A program made the translations under genes and the position numbers. A DNA stretch of 48,570 bases from Deltaproteobacteria bacterium (GTDB lineage: Bacteria > Desulfobacterota > Binatia > UTPRO1): NCBI GenBank assembly GCA_020852955.1, contig JADYZW010000049.1, positions 1 through 48,570 on the forward strand, read 5' to 3'. The notes below the pieces were generated by a model that was not told the DNA's origin, searched no databases, and saw only the letters and a program-made list of their open reading frames with translations. Shown here one piece after another: positions 1 to 8,582 of this stretch (positions are counted from its first letter, which is position 1; each line of letters starts with the position of its first letter).

Positions 1-824
1 CCGCCGTCCCGGGGCCCGCGGTCATGATCAAGAAGCTGCACCTGCGCGCCGAGGACGAGGCCAATCTCGAGAACCACGTGATGCTCGAGGCCGGGAACGC
101 GATTCCCGAGAGCCTCGACAACGTCACGATCGACTACCAGATCGCCAACTACGCCGAGACCGGCGAGATCGAGGTCGTCCTCGTGGCCGTCAAGAAGGAC
201 ATCCTCAACAGCTTCACCGCGGTGATCCGCGACGCCGGGCTGAACCCGCAGATCGTCGACGTCGACTACTTCGCGCTCGAGAACATGTTCGAGCTCAACT
301 ACTCGATCGACGAGAGCCAGGTCGTCGGGCTCGTGAACATCGGGGCGCGGTACTGCTCGATCAACATCCTGCGCGGCGGCCGCTCGTCTTTCACGGGCGA
401 CATCCCGGTCGGCGGCGCCGAGTTCACCGACGTGCTCATGCGCAACCTCGGCGTGTCGGCGGCCGAAGCCGAGCTCCTGAAGACGGGCGGCGCCGTGCGC
501 GAGTTCCAGCCCGATCAGGTCGAGGCGGCGCTCGCCCCCGGCGTGCAGTTCCTGGTCGAGGAGATCCACCGCGCGCTCAGCTTCTACTGGCGCTCCGATG
601 CGGAGGACCCGCTCGCCGCCGTCTACCTCTCGGGCGGCACCGCACGCACCGAGGGCCTGACGCGCGTGCTCGGCGAGCGCCTCGAGACGCCGGTCGAGCT
701 CGTGAAGCCGCTCGAGCGGGTCACGCTCGCCGGCGGCGTCGACGCCGCCTTCATTCGGGACAACGCCGCGTCGTTGGCCGTCACCGTCGGGCTCGCGGCC
801 CGGCGTCCGGGAGACAAGTCGTGA
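1..824 (+). CDS. pilM: Type IV pilus assembly protein PilM (5' partial)
   Basis: PilM is the cytoplasmic actin-fold protein of the type IV pilus alignment complex; it binds ATP and the N-terminal tail of PilN. The frame is open from base 3 (A-V-P-G-P-A-V before the first internal Met at base 24), so the true start lies outside the window and about 100 N-terminal residues are missing. Visible features fit PilM: a VNIGA phosphate-binding turn, FTGDIPVGG, and a C-terminal LSGGTAR loop. The stop overlaps the GTG start of pilN by four bases (GTGA), and pilN, pilO, pilP and pilQ follow in the usual order. Identity rests on motifs plus gene order and is secure. Confidence 0.93.
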   Translation, partial: AVPGPAVMIKKLHLRAEDEANLENHVMLEAGNAIPESLDNVTIDYQIANYAETGEIEVVLVAVKKDILNSFTAVIRDAGLNPQIVDVDYFALENMFELNYSIDESQVVGLVNIGARYCSINILRGGRSSFTGDIPVGGAEFTDVLMRNLGVSAAEAELLKTGGAVREFQPDQVEAALAPGVQFLVEEIHRALSFYWRSDAEDPLAAVYLSGGTARTEGLTRVLGERLETPVELVKPLERVTLAGGVDAAFIRDNAASLAVTVGLAARRPGDKS

Positions 825-1465
825 TTCGGATCAATCTGTTGCCGGTCCGCGAGGTCGAGCGGGAGGCCGGCCGTCGGCAGGAGACCCGGCTCGTCTATCT
901 GAGCGCGATCCTGGTGCTGGTCGTGCTCGCGGGCATCGAAGTCGCGAGCCGCATGCGTCTGGCGCCCCTCAAGAAGGAGTACGCGCAGCTCCAGGCGGAC
1001 ATCGTCGCCCTCGACAAGAAGTCCGTGGAGCTCGCCAAGCTCGAGACCGAGCGCAAGGACCTCGAGGAAAAGCTCAAGACCATCGCCACCCTCGAGGCGA
1101 AGAAGATCGGTCCGGTGAACGTGCTCGCGGATCTCAGCGACGCGGCGCCCGAGCAGGTCTGGCTCCTCGAGTTCAAGGAGAGCGGGGGGCTCGCTACCAT
1201 CAGCGGCCTCGGTCTCGACGACCAGACGATCGCCGACTTCATGCGCAAGCTCGGCGGGTCGCCCTATTTCGACAGCGTCGACCTCGTCGAGACCGCCCAG
1301 TCCGAGCTCGACGGCGTCCAACTCAAACGCTTCGTCGTGAACGCGCGGCTCTCCTACTCCGGCAAGTCGCTCGGGGCGGCGCCCCGGAACCTCAAGTTCC
1401 CGGAGCCGACGAACAAGGGCGGGACCAAGCGCAAGCCGGGGCAGCGCAAGGGGAACCGGGCATGA
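821..1465 (+). CDS. pilN: Type IV pilus inner-membrane protein PilN
   Basis: PilN is a bitopic inner-membrane protein that links cytoplasmic PilM to the periplasmic PilO/PilP complex. The N-terminus begins IRINLLPVR, matching the conserved PilM-binding INLLP motif, followed by one membrane segment at about residues 24-43, a coiled coil at about 50-95 rich in Lys/Glu/Leu, and a periplasmic ferredoxin-like domain. The 214-residue length is normal. The GTG start at 821 overlaps the pilM stop and places INLLP at the extreme N-terminus, so the start is firm. The C-terminal tail of about 25 residues is very basic (Lys/Arg/Gly) and is not a usual PilN feature. The stop overlaps pilO by four bases. 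Confidence 0.93.
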   Translation: MIRINLLPVREVEREAGRRQETRLVYLSAILVLVVLAGIEVASRMRLAPLKKEYAQLQADIVALDKKSVELAKLETERKDLEEKLKTIATLEAKKIGPVNVLADLSDAAPEQVWLLEFKESGGLATISGLGLDDQTIADFMRKLGGSPYFDSVDLVETAQSELDGVQLKRFVVNARLSYSGKSLGAAPRNLKFPEPTNKGGTKRKPGQRKGNRA

Positions 1466-2094
1466 ACGACCTTCTCGAACGCTTTTTCGAGCTCGAAAGC
1501 CGCCAGCGCTTCATGGCGGCGGCCGGCGTACTCGTGCTGGTCTTCGGGGCCTACTGGTACTTCGTCTACTCGGGACGCCGCGCCGAGACCGTCTCGGTGA
1601 CCGCCAAGATCGGCGATCTGCGCCAGCAGCGCGACTCGAAGCAGAAGCTCGTCGCCAACATGGGCGAGCTCCAGGAGACCGTGCGGGAGCTCGGCGCGCA
1701 GCTCAAGCAGGCCGAGGCGCAGCTTCCGGACTCGAAGGAGATTCCCGACCTCCTGAGCAGCGTCTCGTCGGCGGGACGCGACGCGGGGCTCGAGGTCATC
1801 TCGTTCCGGCAGCGGCAGGAGGAGCTCAAGGACTTCTACGCCGAGGTGCCCGTCGACGTGACGGTGCGCGGCAACTACCACGAGGTCGCGACCTTCTTCG
1901 ATCGCGTCGGCAAGCTCGACCGCATCGTGAACGTGAGCGACATCGTGATGCAGACACCGAAGCGCGAGGGCGACGAGATGATCGTCGACACGCTCTGCTC
2001 GGCCACCACCTTCCGCTTCCTCGACGAGCAGGAGCGCGAGGAGATCGCCAAGGAAAAAGCCGCTAAGGCCAAGGATTCAAAGAAGAAAAAATAA
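1462..2094 (+). CDS. pilO: Type IV pilus inner-membrane protein PilO
   Basis: PilO pairs with PilN through coiled coils and a periplasmic ferredoxin-like fold and contacts PilP. The 210-residue product has a short cytoplasmic tail, a membrane segment at about residues 17-38, a coiled coil at about 45-95 (Gln/Glu/Leu-rich) and a PilO-type core containing the segment VRGNYHEVATFFDRVGKL. The C-terminus ends in a run of Lys residues. Start and stop overlap pilN (ATGA) and pilP (TAATG), showing a translationally coupled operon. The assignment follows from domain pattern and position. Confidence 0.92.
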   Translation: MNDLLERFFELESRQRFMAAAGVLVLVFGAYWYFVYSGRRAETVSVTAKIGDLRQQRDSKQKLVANMGELQETVRELGAQLKQAEAQLPDSKEIPDLLSSVSSAGRDAGLEVISFRQRQEELKDFYAEVPVDVTVRGNYHEVATFFDRVGKLDRIVNVSDIVMQTPKREGDEMIVDTLCSATTFRFLDEQEREEIAKEKAAKAKDSKKKK

Positions 2095-2762
2095 TGAGGT
2101 CGGCCATGCGAGGAACACGGAACATCACCGTCGCGGCAGTGCTCGTCTCGGGGGTCGCGCTCGTCGTGCGGGTGCTTCCGGCGGTCGCGGCGTCCGACGG
2201 GGGCGCGATGAGTGGCCCGATGGCGGCGATCGCGAAGGCGCGTGCGGCCGCCGACACGGCGGAGCAGCGGGCCGATCGTCACGATGCGGAGGCCGCGCGG
2301 ACGGTCGACGACGCACCGCGCGAAACGAAGGCGGCACGGCGATCGGCCACACCCCCTAGCGGTCAGGGCGCGGACACGCCCCCACAACCAGCGGCGGCGT
2401 CGACCCATGGCGAGCCCGCGCTCCCGACCTACGATGCGCGCGCCCATCGCGATCCGTTCACGCCGCCCCGTCTCAACTCGACGGCCAATGCCCGGACGCC
2501 GCTCGAGACCTACCAGCTCGGACAGCTGAAGCTGGTCGGCGTCGTCGCGCAACCTCCGCTGGGCTATCGCGCGATGGTGGAAGATTCTGCGGGACTAGGC
2601 TACATCATCACCACCGGGACGCCCATCGGGTCGAGTGGCGGGGTGGTGCGAAGCATCGAATCCAGACGCGTAGTCATCGAGGAAAGCATCCGCGACTTCT
2701 ACGGCGACATGAAGCCGAAAGAAGTCGTGATGGAGCTTCCTCAGGAGGATCGATCGCCATGA
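2094..2762 (+). CDS. pilP: Type IV pilus protein PilP (no lipobox)
   Basis: PilP bridges the inner-membrane PilN/PilO complex to the secretin PilQ. The C-terminal half carries the PilP signature around RDPFTPP and a beta-rich domain with VGVVAQPPLGYRAMV, the part that binds PilQ. The N-terminal half is an Ala/Arg/Thr-rich linker. PilP proteins are normally lipoproteins, but this one has no cysteine anywhere; the leader instead looks like a signal peptidase I substrate ending near LPAVAA. The ATG at 2094 overlaps the pilO stop; a second in-frame ATG at 2106 has a better-placed GAGG and may be the true start. The gene overlaps pilQ by four bases. Confidence 0.88.
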   Translation: MRSAMRGTRNITVAAVLVSGVALVVRVLPAVAASDGGAMSGPMAAIAKARAAADTAEQRADRHDAEAARTVDDAPRETKAARRSATPPSGQGADTPPQPAAASTHGEPALPTYDARAHRDPFTPPRLNSTANARTPLETYQLGQLKLVGVVAQPPLGYRAMVEDSAGLGYIITTGTPIGSSGGVVRSIESRRVVIEESIRDFYGDMKPKEVVMELPQEDRSP

Positions 2763-5086
2763 GGATGCAGGAGCAGGGTGTGGGAGCGGCGGTGGTGAAG
2801 GTGGTCGGTGTCCTGCTCCTCGGCTTCTTGGGATGTACGCGGACGCTGGAACGACCGGCGTCGCATGTGCACGCGAAGTCGCAGACGCAACCTGCGACGA
2901 GCGCGCCAGCCGCGGCGGTAGCGGGGCAGGCGGCCGTGCCGCAAGAGCCGATGGCCACGGCGCCGAGCGCGCCGACGACGGTCGCGCCGATCGAGACGCC
3001 CGTCGAGGCCGAGCTTCGCGTACACGAGATCCGGCTTGCGGAGCGCGAATCACGCGCGGCGCTCGTCGTGCGCTTCTCGCGGCCCGTCGACGCCGTCTCG
3101 CATTTCGCGTTGAGCTCGCCGAACCGCATCGTCGTCGACGTCGCGGGACCGGTGCCGGACGTGGTCACGAACCGCAGCTACGCGGTGAGCGGTCACGGCG
3201 TCGCGCGCGTACGGGTCGGCGCGCACGAGGGCAAGCTCCGTCTCGTGACGGACGTCCAGGGCCGCCTCCCTTCGTACGAGGTCGCAGCGGACCGGCGCCA
3301 GGTGACCGTCCTGCTCGACGAGACGACCGCGCCGGTCGACGAGATCGTCTACCTCGCGCCCGGCATCACGCCGGCCGTCGAGGATCCGATCACCGCCGTC
3401 GCGGCAGCGCCCGCGGACCCGGCTCCGGCGGCGCCCGCGCCGGTCGTACCCCCTGAGGTCGCGGCTCCCGAGGTCGCGCCCCCGACCCAGCTTTCCGCCG
3501 AGCCCGAACTCGCACCCGAGCCGGCGTTCGCGGCCGCCGACACGACCATCGGCGAGGACGAGTCCGCGGTGCTCGCGGCGAACAGCTCGCGCGGCGGCCG
3601 GAGCGCCCGGTCGAAGTCCAAGAGCTCGGTCGCGTCCATTCCCGGCGGCACGATCGAGGCGCTGCCGAGCGCCCCGCGCGAGTACACCGGCCAGCGCATC
3701 TCCCTCGATTTCAAGGACGCCGACATCCAGAACGTGCTCCGTATCCTCGCGGACGTGAGCGGCCTCAACATCATCACGACCGACGACGTGCAGGGGAAGA
3801 TCACGATGCGCCTCGTCGAGGTGCCCTGGGACCAGGCGCTCGACTCCATCCTGAAGGCGCGCGGCCTCGACATGGTGCGCGACGGCAACATCATCCGGGT
3901 GTCCACCGTCGAGAAGCTGAAGGAGGAGCGCGAGGCGCTGCGCGCGGCCAACGAGGCGCAGGCGCAGGCCGAGCCGCTCAAGGTCCGGTACATCAAGGTC
4001 AACTACGCGAAGGCCGACGAGAAGTTCGTCAAGAAGGTCCAGGACATCCTGACCGATCGCGGGATCGCGACGTGGGACGAGCGCACCAACACGATCGTCG
4101 TGCGCGACATCGACAAGGGCATCGCCGACGCCGAGGAGCTGATCTCCCACTTCGACACCCAGACGCCCCAGATCCTCATCGAGGCGAGCATCGTCGAGGC
4201 CACGGAGAACTTCGCCCGCGACCTCGGCATCCAGTGGGGGTACACGTACAAGGCGAGCCCCGAAACCGGGAACGCGCCGGGCGTGAACTTCCCTGGCCGG
4301 ATCAGCACCGGCGGCAGCGGCCTCGGCACGGGCAGCGGCTCGGTCGCGCCCGGCCAGGTGCCGATGGGCCGGGTGCCCTTCCTCGCCGATTTCCCGGCGT
4401 CGAGCGTCGCGCCGGGTCTCGGCTCGGCCTTCGACGTCCTTCTCGGATCGCTCGACGGCTCCAAGTCGCTCGCCGCGCGCCTCACCGCGCTCGAGCGCGA
4501 GGGCAAGGGCAAGATCATCTCGCGACCGCGCGTCGTCACGCTCAACAATCAGGCGGCGAACATCGAGAGCCTCGAGATCCTGCGCGTCAAGCTGCCGAGC
4601 ACGGGCACCGTCATCAGCACCGGGGCCGGCGGCGTGGCGGGCGGATCCCAGGCCGCGACGGAGCAGATCAAGACCGGCATCACGCTCACCGTGACGCCGC
4701 AGCTCTCGTCCGACGGCTTCGTCTTCCTCGACGTGTTCGCGAAATCGAGCGCGCTCCAGCCGCCGGCGCAGTCGCAAGCGCCCTCGCCCGACGGCATTCC
4801 GAACGAGATCAGCCGCCAGGCGGAGTCGCACGTGCTCATCAAGGACGGCGAAACCTTCGTGCTCGGAGGCGTCTTCCGCAACGTGCTGAACGACCAGGAC
4901 AACGGCGTGCCGTACCTGCGGTCGATCCCGGTCCTCGGGTGGGCGTTCAAGAACACCGTGACCGCCGACAACCGCCAGGAGCTTCTCGTCTTCATCACGC
5001 CGCGATCGGTCCGCGCGCGCGGCACGGAGGATCTCGCGAGCCTCCCGTCGGCCGAGGATCTGTGGCAGAATCGCAGCAATCCCTGA
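2759..5086 (+). CDS. pilQ: Type IV pilus secretin PilQ
   Basis: PilQ forms the outer-membrane channel through which the pilus passes. Domains in order: leader with a lipobox-like GFLGC (Cys26), Ala/Pro linker, AMIN domain at about 85-175 (peptidoglycan binding), a second Pro/Ala linker to about 305, STN/N0 domain at about 313-380 beginning ISLDFKDADIQNVLRIL, secretin N1 domain at about 400-475, a Gly/Ser-rich stretch at about 515-545, and the secretin domain at about 575-765 with VPYLRSIPVLGWAF. The 775-residue length is typical for an AMIN-containing PilQ. Most PilQ proteins use an ordinary signal peptide, so the possible lipid-modified Cys is unusual. It is the last pil gene of the run. Confidence 0.95.
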   Translation: MRMQEQGVGAAVVKVVGVLLLGFLGCTRTLERPASHVHAKSQTQPATSAPAAAVAGQAAVPQEPMATAPSAPTTVAPIETPVEAELRVHEIRLAERESRAALVVRFSRPVDAVSHFALSSPNRIVVDVAGPVPDVVTNRSYAVSGHGVARVRVGAHEGKLRLVTDVQGRLPSYEVAADRRQVTVLLDETTAPVDEIVYLAPGITPAVEDPITAVAAAPADPAPAAPAPVVPPEVAAPEVAPPTQLSAEPELAPEPAFAAADTTIGEDESAVLAANSSRGGRSARSKSKSSVASIPGGTIEALPSAPREYTGQRISLDFKDADIQNVLRILADVSGLNIITTDDVQGKITMRLVEVPWDQALDSILKARGLDMVRDGNIIRVSTVEKLKEEREALRAANEAQAQAEPLKVRYIKVNYAKADEKFVKKVQDILTDRGIATWDERTNTIVVRDIDKGIADAEELISHFDTQTPQILIEASIVEATENFARDLGIQWGYTYKASPETGNAPGVNFPGRISTGGSGLGTGSGSVAPGQVPMGRVPFLADFPASSVAPGLGSAFDVLLGSLDGSKSLAARLTALEREGKGKIISRPRVVTLNNQAANIESLEILRVKLPSTGTVISTGAGGVAGGSQAATEQIKTGITLTVTPQLSSDGFVFLDVFAKSSALQPPAQSQAPSPDGIPNEISRQAESHVLIKDGETFVLGGVFRNVLNDQDNGVPYLRSIPVLGWAFKNTVTADNRQELLVFITPRSVRARGTEDLASLPSAEDLWQNRSNP

Positions 5087-5121
5087 GACGCGCGGCGGCA
5101 TGACTCCTCGCACCGCGCGTC
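5087..5121. terminator. GC hairpin directly after pilQ
   Basis: Inverted repeat GACGCGCGG (5087-5095) and CCGCGCGTC (5113-5121) with a 17-base loop begins at the base after the pilQ stop. No T-run follows, so intrinsic termination is uncertain; it may mark the 3' end of the pil mRNA or partly separate pil from aro expression. Confidence 0.35.
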
Positions 5122-5162
5122 GCGTCCCGCCCATCGTCTCGGCGCTGCCGGAGTGACATCGA

Positions 5163-6326
5163 GTGCTACGCTTCCTCACCGCCGGTGAATCCCACGGACC
5201 GTGCCTCACGGCGATCGTCGAAGGCTGCCCGGCGGGTTTCCCGATCGACATCGACGCGGTGAACGTCGACATGCGCCGCCGCATGATGGGCTACGGGCGC
5301 GGCGGCCGCATGAAGATCGAGCAGGATACGGCCGAGCTGCGCTCCGGCGTCCGGTTCGGCGAAACGCTCGGATCGCCGATCACGCTCGTGGTCGAGAATC
5401 GCGACTGGAAGAACTGGACCAGGAAGATGTCGTCGCGTGCCGAGGACCGCGACGCCCAGATCCCGGTCACGCGTCCGCGGCCGGGCCACGCCGACCTCGC
5501 CGGCGTCCTCAAGTACGACCACGACGACGTGCGGAACATCCTCGAACGCGCGAGCGCCCGCGAGACCGCCGCGCGCGTCGCCGTCGGCGGCATCGCCAAG
5601 TGTCTTCTCCGGCCGTTCGACATCGTGGTGCGCGGCTGGGTGGCGGAGATCGGCGACGTCGTCGCCGACCACGCGGGTCTGGATCCCGACCACATCTTCG
5701 CGGCTGCCGAGGCCTCGGAGGTGCGGGTCGCCGATCCGGAGGCCGAGCGCAAGATCATCGCCTCGATCGACGCCTGCAAGAAGCGAGGCGACACGCTCGG
5801 CGGCATCGTCGAGGTCGTGACGACGGGCCTGCCGCCGGGGCTCGGGAGCCATGTGCACTGGGACCGCAAGCTCGATGGCCGCCTCGCGCACGCGCTCATG
5901 AGCATCCAGGCGGTGAAGGGCGTCGAGATCGGGCTCGGGTTCGAGACCGCGCGGCGTCCGGGCTCGGCGGTCCACGACGAGATCTACTTCGACGAGGCGA
6001 GGACACGATTCGTCCGCCGCACCAACATGGCGGGCGGCACCGAAGGCGGCATGACGTCCGGCGCGCCCCTCGTGGTGCGGGCGGCGTTCAAGCCGCTCGC
6101 CACGTTGATGAAGCCGCTGCACTCGGTCGACATCGGCACCAAGGCGGAGGCCAAGGGCGCGATCGAGCGCTCCGACGTGTGCGCGATCCCGGCGGCCGCC
6201 GTGATCGCCGAGGCGGTCGTCGCGTTCGTGGTCGCCGAGGCGTTTCTCGAGAAGTTCGGCGGGGATTCCCTGAAGGAGATCCGCCGGAACTACGAAGGCT
6301 ATGTGCAGCAAATCGCGCAATTCTGA
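5163..6326 (+). CDS. aroC: Chorismate synthase
   Basis: AroC converts 5-enolpyruvylshikimate-3-phosphate to chorismate, the last step of the shikimate pathway, using reduced FMN without net redox change. The 387-residue protein has the family signatures GESHG near the N-terminus, GYGRGGRMKIE, RPGHAD and RASARETAARVAVG. The GTG start at 5163 gives LRFLTAGESHG, matching homologues; there is no ATG nearby. It lies 76 bases after pilQ and is followed without gap by aroK. The frame-matching length and motifs indicate an intact gene. Confidence 0.96.
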   Translation: MLRFLTAGESHGPCLTAIVEGCPAGFPIDIDAVNVDMRRRMMGYGRGGRMKIEQDTAELRSGVRFGETLGSPITLVVENRDWKNWTRKMSSRAEDRDAQIPVTRPRPGHADLAGVLKYDHDDVRNILERASARETAARVAVGGIAKCLLRPFDIVVRGWVAEIGDVVADHAGLDPDHIFAAAEASEVRVADPEAERKIIASIDACKKRGDTLGGIVEVVTTGLPPGLGSHVHWDRKLDGRLAHALMSIQAVKGVEIGLGFETARRPGSAVHDEIYFDEARTRFVRRTNMAGGTEGGMTSGAPLVVRAAFKPLATLMKPLHSVDIGTKAEAKGAIERSDVCAIPAAAVIAEAVVAFVVAEAFLEKFGGDSLKEIRRNYEGYVQQIAQF

Positions 6327-6860
6327 ATGAAGGGGCGTGCCGTCGTGTTGATGGGGTTCATGGGGACCGGGAAGAGCGAGGTGGGCCGGCGCTTGGCGCA
6401 GCGGCTCGGCCGCTCGTTCGTCGACACCGACCACGCGATCGAGGAGCGGGCGGGAAAGCGCGTCGCGGCGATCTTCGCCGACGACGGCGAAGCCGCGTTC
6501 CGACGACTGGAGCGCGAGGCCGTGGCCGACGCGGCGAGCCGCGGCGGCGTCGTCATCGCCGTCGGCGGCGGCGCCGTACTCGACCCGGAGAACGTGCGAC
6601 GGCTCCGGGACTCCGGAGTGCTCGTCCATCTCACCGCGCGTCCCGAGATCATCGTGCGGCGCGTCGGCGACGGTGGGGGCCGTCCGCTCCTGCGAGACGA
6701 TCCGCGCGCCGCGGTGACGCGGCTTCTCGCCGAGCGCGGCCCCGCCTACGCGGCGGTCGCGGACGTCACGATCGACACGTCGGAGCGAAACGCGGGACAG
6801 GTCGTCGAAGAGATCCAGCAAGCGCTCGAGCGCTCGGAGCGATGGAAGTCGTCGACGTAG
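6327..6860 (+). CDS. aroK: Shikimate kinase
   Basis: AroK phosphorylates shikimate at the 3-hydroxyl with ATP. The P-loop GFMGTGKSEVGRR sits at about residues 9-21, followed by the shikimate-binding region DTDHAIEE and the GGGAV loop. Its 177 residues are the usual size. The ATG follows the aroC stop with no spacer, and the 3' end overlaps aroB by 19 bases, so aroC, aroK and aroB form one unit. A pilMNOPQ to aroK-aroB linkage is also known in gammaproteobacteria; here aroC is included. Confidence 0.95.
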   Translation: MKGRAVVLMGFMGTGKSEVGRRLAQRLGRSFVDTDHAIEERAGKRVAAIFADDGEAAFRRLEREAVADAASRGGVVIAVGGGAVLDPENVRRLRDSGVLVHLTARPEIIVRRVGDGGGRPLLRDDPRAAVTRLLAERGPAYAAVADVTIDTSERNAGQVVEEIQQALERSERWKSST

Positions 6861-7912
6861 AGCTGGGGGACCGTGCCTATCCGATCTACGTCGGGGCCGG
6901 CTGCCTCGGGGATTTGGGATCCCGTCTCGCGGAGACGGGTCGTGGGAAGCGAGTGGCGGTGGTGACCAATTCGACGATCGCGAACCTCTATCTGGACGAC
7001 GCCGTCGCGTCGCTGACCCGCAGCGGGTTCGATCCGGCGGTGATCCAGATCCCGGACGGCGAGGAGCACAAGAACCTCGCCTGGCTCGCGTTCGTGTACG
7101 ATCGAATGATCGACGCGGGCGTCGACCGCGGCGGCGCGGCGATCGCGCTCGGAGGCGGAGTCGTCGGCGACCTCACGGGCTTCGCCGCCGCGACGTATTT
7201 GCGCGGCATCGACCTCGTGCAGGTGCCGACGACGCTGCTCGCCCAGATCGATTCGTCGATCGGCGGCAAGACCGGCATCAACCATCCGGCGGGCAAGAAC
7301 CTGCTCGGCGCGTTCAAGCAGCCGCGGTTCGTGCTCGCCGACGTCGAGTGCCTGCGGACGCTGCCCCGCCGCGAGTACGTCGCCGGGCTTGCCGAGGTCA
7401 TCAAGACCGGCGCCATCCTCGATGCCGAGCTCTTCGCGTTCCTGGAGGCTGAGCTGTCGGGCATCCTGCGACAGGAGCGCGACCCGCTGGTGCGGGTCGT
7501 TCGACGGTGTTGCCGGTTGAAGGCGCTCGTCGTCGTCGAGGACGAGACCGAGAGCGGATATCGCGCCATCCTCAACTTCGGCCACACGATCGGTCACGCG
7601 ATCGAGAGCCTCACCGACTACACGACGTATCTGCACGGGGAAGCCGTCGCGATCGGTATGGTCGCGGCCGCGCGCGTTTCGCGGCGGCTCGGCTACTGCG
7701 ACGAGGCCACCGTGCGCCGGCTCACGACGCTGGTGGATCGCTGCGGACTCCCGACCGAGGTGCCGAGCGATCTCGGCCGCGACGCCCTTGCCCTCGCCAT
7801 GCGCACCGACAAGAAGGCGCTCGGGGGAGCCATCAAGTTCGTTTGTCTCGAAGGAATCGGCACGACCAGGTTCGAGCGACTCAGCTGTGAGGACATCGTT
7901 CGTTACGTCTGA
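6842..7912 (+). CDS. aroB: 3-dehydroquinate synthase
   Basis: AroB converts DAHP to 3-dehydroquinate with NAD and a divalent metal. The 356-residue product starts at ATG 6842 (MEVVDVELGDRAYPIYVG), with GGAG just upstream. The same frame is open far upstream through aroC and aroK, but that upstream part is out of register with those genes and is not a fusion. Motifs: GGGVVGDLTGF for NAD binding, the PTTLLAQIDSSIGGKTGIN substrate loop, and metal-binding histidines in FGHTIGHA and LHGEAVAIGM. Intact. Confidence 0.95.
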   Translation: MEVVDVELGDRAYPIYVGAGCLGDLGSRLAETGRGKRVAVVTNSTIANLYLDDAVASLTRSGFDPAVIQIPDGEEHKNLAWLAFVYDRMIDAGVDRGGAAIALGGGVVGDLTGFAAATYLRGIDLVQVPTTLLAQIDSSIGGKTGINHPAGKNLLGAFKQPRFVLADVECLRTLPRREYVAGLAEVIKTGAILDAELFAFLEAELSGILRQERDPLVRVVRRCCRLKALVVVEDETESGYRAILNFGHTIGHAIESLTDYTTYLHGEAVAIGMVAAARVSRRLGYCDEATVRRLTTLVDRCGLPTEVPSDLGRDALALAMRTDKKALGGAIKFVCLEGIGTTRFERLSCEDIVRYV

Positions 7913-7941
7913 AGAACTCATGTGAAGGGGAGGGTGCGGGT

Positions 7942-8565
7942 ATGAGCGGATCGAGGATGATGATGGTGGCGGCGTGCTTCGCGTTGGCCGCGTGCGGCGG
8001 AGGCGGCGGCGGATCGAACGACAACGGGGTCTCGCTGCGCTTCTCGGGCGTCTTCCAGGAGACGCGGGAGCAGGTGGCGCCGGCGGCCGATCAGTTTCCG
8101 ACCCCGGAAGAGGCGGTCGGCGATACGGGATCCTTCGTGATCCTCGGCGAGGATCTGACGGTCCCGCGCGACTACAACAGCGACGGCGATCTCGACGGCG
8201 GCTTCCTCGGCGTGTCGAACAATCTCGATCAGTCCGTGAATCTCACCCACGTCACGGTCGAGATCTTCATTCCGGGCGCCAAGCTCGCGAACCCGGTGGT
8301 GACCGACTCGGTTCCCCTGTCCTCGTCGCTGCCGCCGGCGACCATCGACGATCAGGGCGTGCGTTCGCCGTCGGTGAGCTTCTCGCAGACGGTCTTCGTT
8401 CGTCCCGACGTGCTGGCGTTTCTCGCGGCCAACCAGAACCTGTTGCCGGAGCCGCCGTTCGACATGACGGTCGTGATGACGATCACGGGGATCAGCGATA
8501 CCGGAGACAGCTTCGACACCAACGAGGTCAGTTACCCGGTCGCCGTCTTGGCGCCGTCGCTGTGA
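7942..8565 (+). CDS. Predicted lipoprotein of unknown function
   Basis: A 207-residue protein with a clear lipoprotein leader: hydrophobic core and lipobox LAAC with Cys18, followed by a run of Gly. A GGGGAGGG ribosome-binding sequence lies just upstream of ATG 7942. The mature part is rich in beta-type sequence and contains DYNSDGDLDGG, an Asp-rich loop of the kind that binds Ca2+ in dockerin/EF-hand-like modules. It precedes a second lipoprotein by only 17 bases and the two are probably co-expressed. I do not recognise a named family. It starts 29 bases after aroB and could be read through from the aro genes. Confidence 0.8.
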   Translation: MSGSRMMMVAACFALAACGGGGGGSNDNGVSLRFSGVFQETREQVAPAADQFPTPEEAVGDTGSFVILGEDLTVPRDYNSDGDLDGGFLGVSNNLDQSVNLTHVTVEIFIPGAKLANPVVTDSVPLSSSLPPATIDDQGVRSPSVSFSQTVFVRPDVLAFLAANQNLLPEPPFDMTVVMTITGISDTGDSFDTNEVSYPVAVLAPSL

Positions 8566-8582
8566 CGGGAAGAGAGGGGAGG

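Noticed and set aside
3050..5284. Long antisense open frame opposite pilQ (744 codons) and similar frames opposite mfd, aroC and other genes.
   Set aside because: They mirror real genes in GC-rich DNA, have Arg/Asp/Val-rich compositions and no recognisable domain.
5201..7912. One open frame running from within aroC through aroK into aroB, as if a fusion protein.
   Set aside because: The upstream part is out of register with aroC and aroK, is Arg/Pro-rich nonsense, and AroB has its own ATG with a ribosome site at 6842.
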